Under the pieces are notes generated by a model, which was given only the letters and a program-made list of their open reading frames with translations, did no database searches and was not told the DNA's origin. From Nocardia sp. (GTDB taxonomy: Bacteria > Actinomycetota > Actinomycetes > Mycobacteriales > Mycobacteriaceae), in contig JABFXT010000148.1 of NCBI GenBank assembly GCA_013361595.1, positions 1 to 6,145 on the forward strand: DNA of 6,145 nt. Direction: 5' to 3'. A program made the translations under genes and the position numbers. Below, in pieces: positions 6,084-6,145 of the stretch. The first letter of the stretch is position 1. Every line of letters begins with the position of its first letter.

Positions 6084-6145
6084 TCAGGTCTCCGCGGGCA
6101 GATCGGCGAGTTCGCTGTCGCTGTCGATGTAGTGCGCGACGAACT
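6084..6145 (-). CDS. C-terminal end of an unidentified protein (partial)
   Basis: On the - strand, the frame entering from the right edge is open to a TGA at 6086-6084 and gives a tail reading FVAHYIDSDSELADLPAET. Seventeen of these 19 codons end in G or C, which fits the codon use of the real genes here, whereas the opposite strand reads with more A/T-ending codons. The product cannot be recognised from so few residues. It would lie on the same strand as the reductase but be separated from it by about 216 non-coding bases with hairpins, so it is probably a separate transcription unit. Confidence 0.5.
   Translation of the reverse strand, partial: FVAHYIDSDSELADLPAET

Overview
The window is GC-rich (roughly two thirds or more G+C by eye, with G/C-ending codons dominating in every real gene). 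It looks like chromosomal DNA of a high-GC actinobacterium. A Nocardia or Rhodococcus-type genome fits the combination of a phosphoketolase, a long LuxR-type ATPase regulator and a small Ala-rich exported protein, but the genus is inference only. I see no insertion sequence, tRNA, rRNA, CRISPR array or phage gene.

Layout, left to right. (1) 1-1725, + strand: the C-terminal 574 residues of xylulose-5-phosphate/fructose-6-phosphate phosphoketolase, with the N-terminal part outside the window. (2) 1726-2322: about 600 bases with no convincing gene. It holds GC-rich hairpins just after the phosphoketolase stop, a cluster of three hairpins at 2033-2122, and then an abruptly AT-richer stretch (about 2176-2300) with a perfect 18-bp palindrome, which looks like the control region of the next gene. 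(3) 2323-2637, + strand: a 104-residue exported protein with a clear signal peptide, a hydrophilic acidic middle and an aromatic C-terminus holding two cysteines; I do not recognise a family. (4) 2654-5206, - strand: an 850-residue STAND ATPase with a C-terminal LuxR helix-turn-helix, convergent with the small gene (16-base gap). Its start codon has no Shine-Dalgarno sequence but follows a -10-like hexamer closely, suggesting a leaderless mRNA. (5) 5295-5867, - strand: a dihydrofolate-reductase/RibD-C-fold protein of 190 residues. (6) 5868-6083: non-coding, with an imperfect operator-like dyad upstream of the reductase and hairpins behind a further - strand gene. (7) 6084-6145, - strand: the last 19 codons of that gene, which runs off the window.

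No single pathway unites these genes. The phosphoketolase is central carbon metabolism (the split of xylulose-5-P or fructose-6-P to acetyl phosphate). The LuxR-type ATPase is probably a signal-dependent transcription activator whose targets cannot be read from the sequence; its closest neighbours are the exported small protein (convergent) and the reductase (same strand, 88 bases upstream). The least explained part of the window is the exported small protein together with its AT-rich, palindrome-bearing upstream region.
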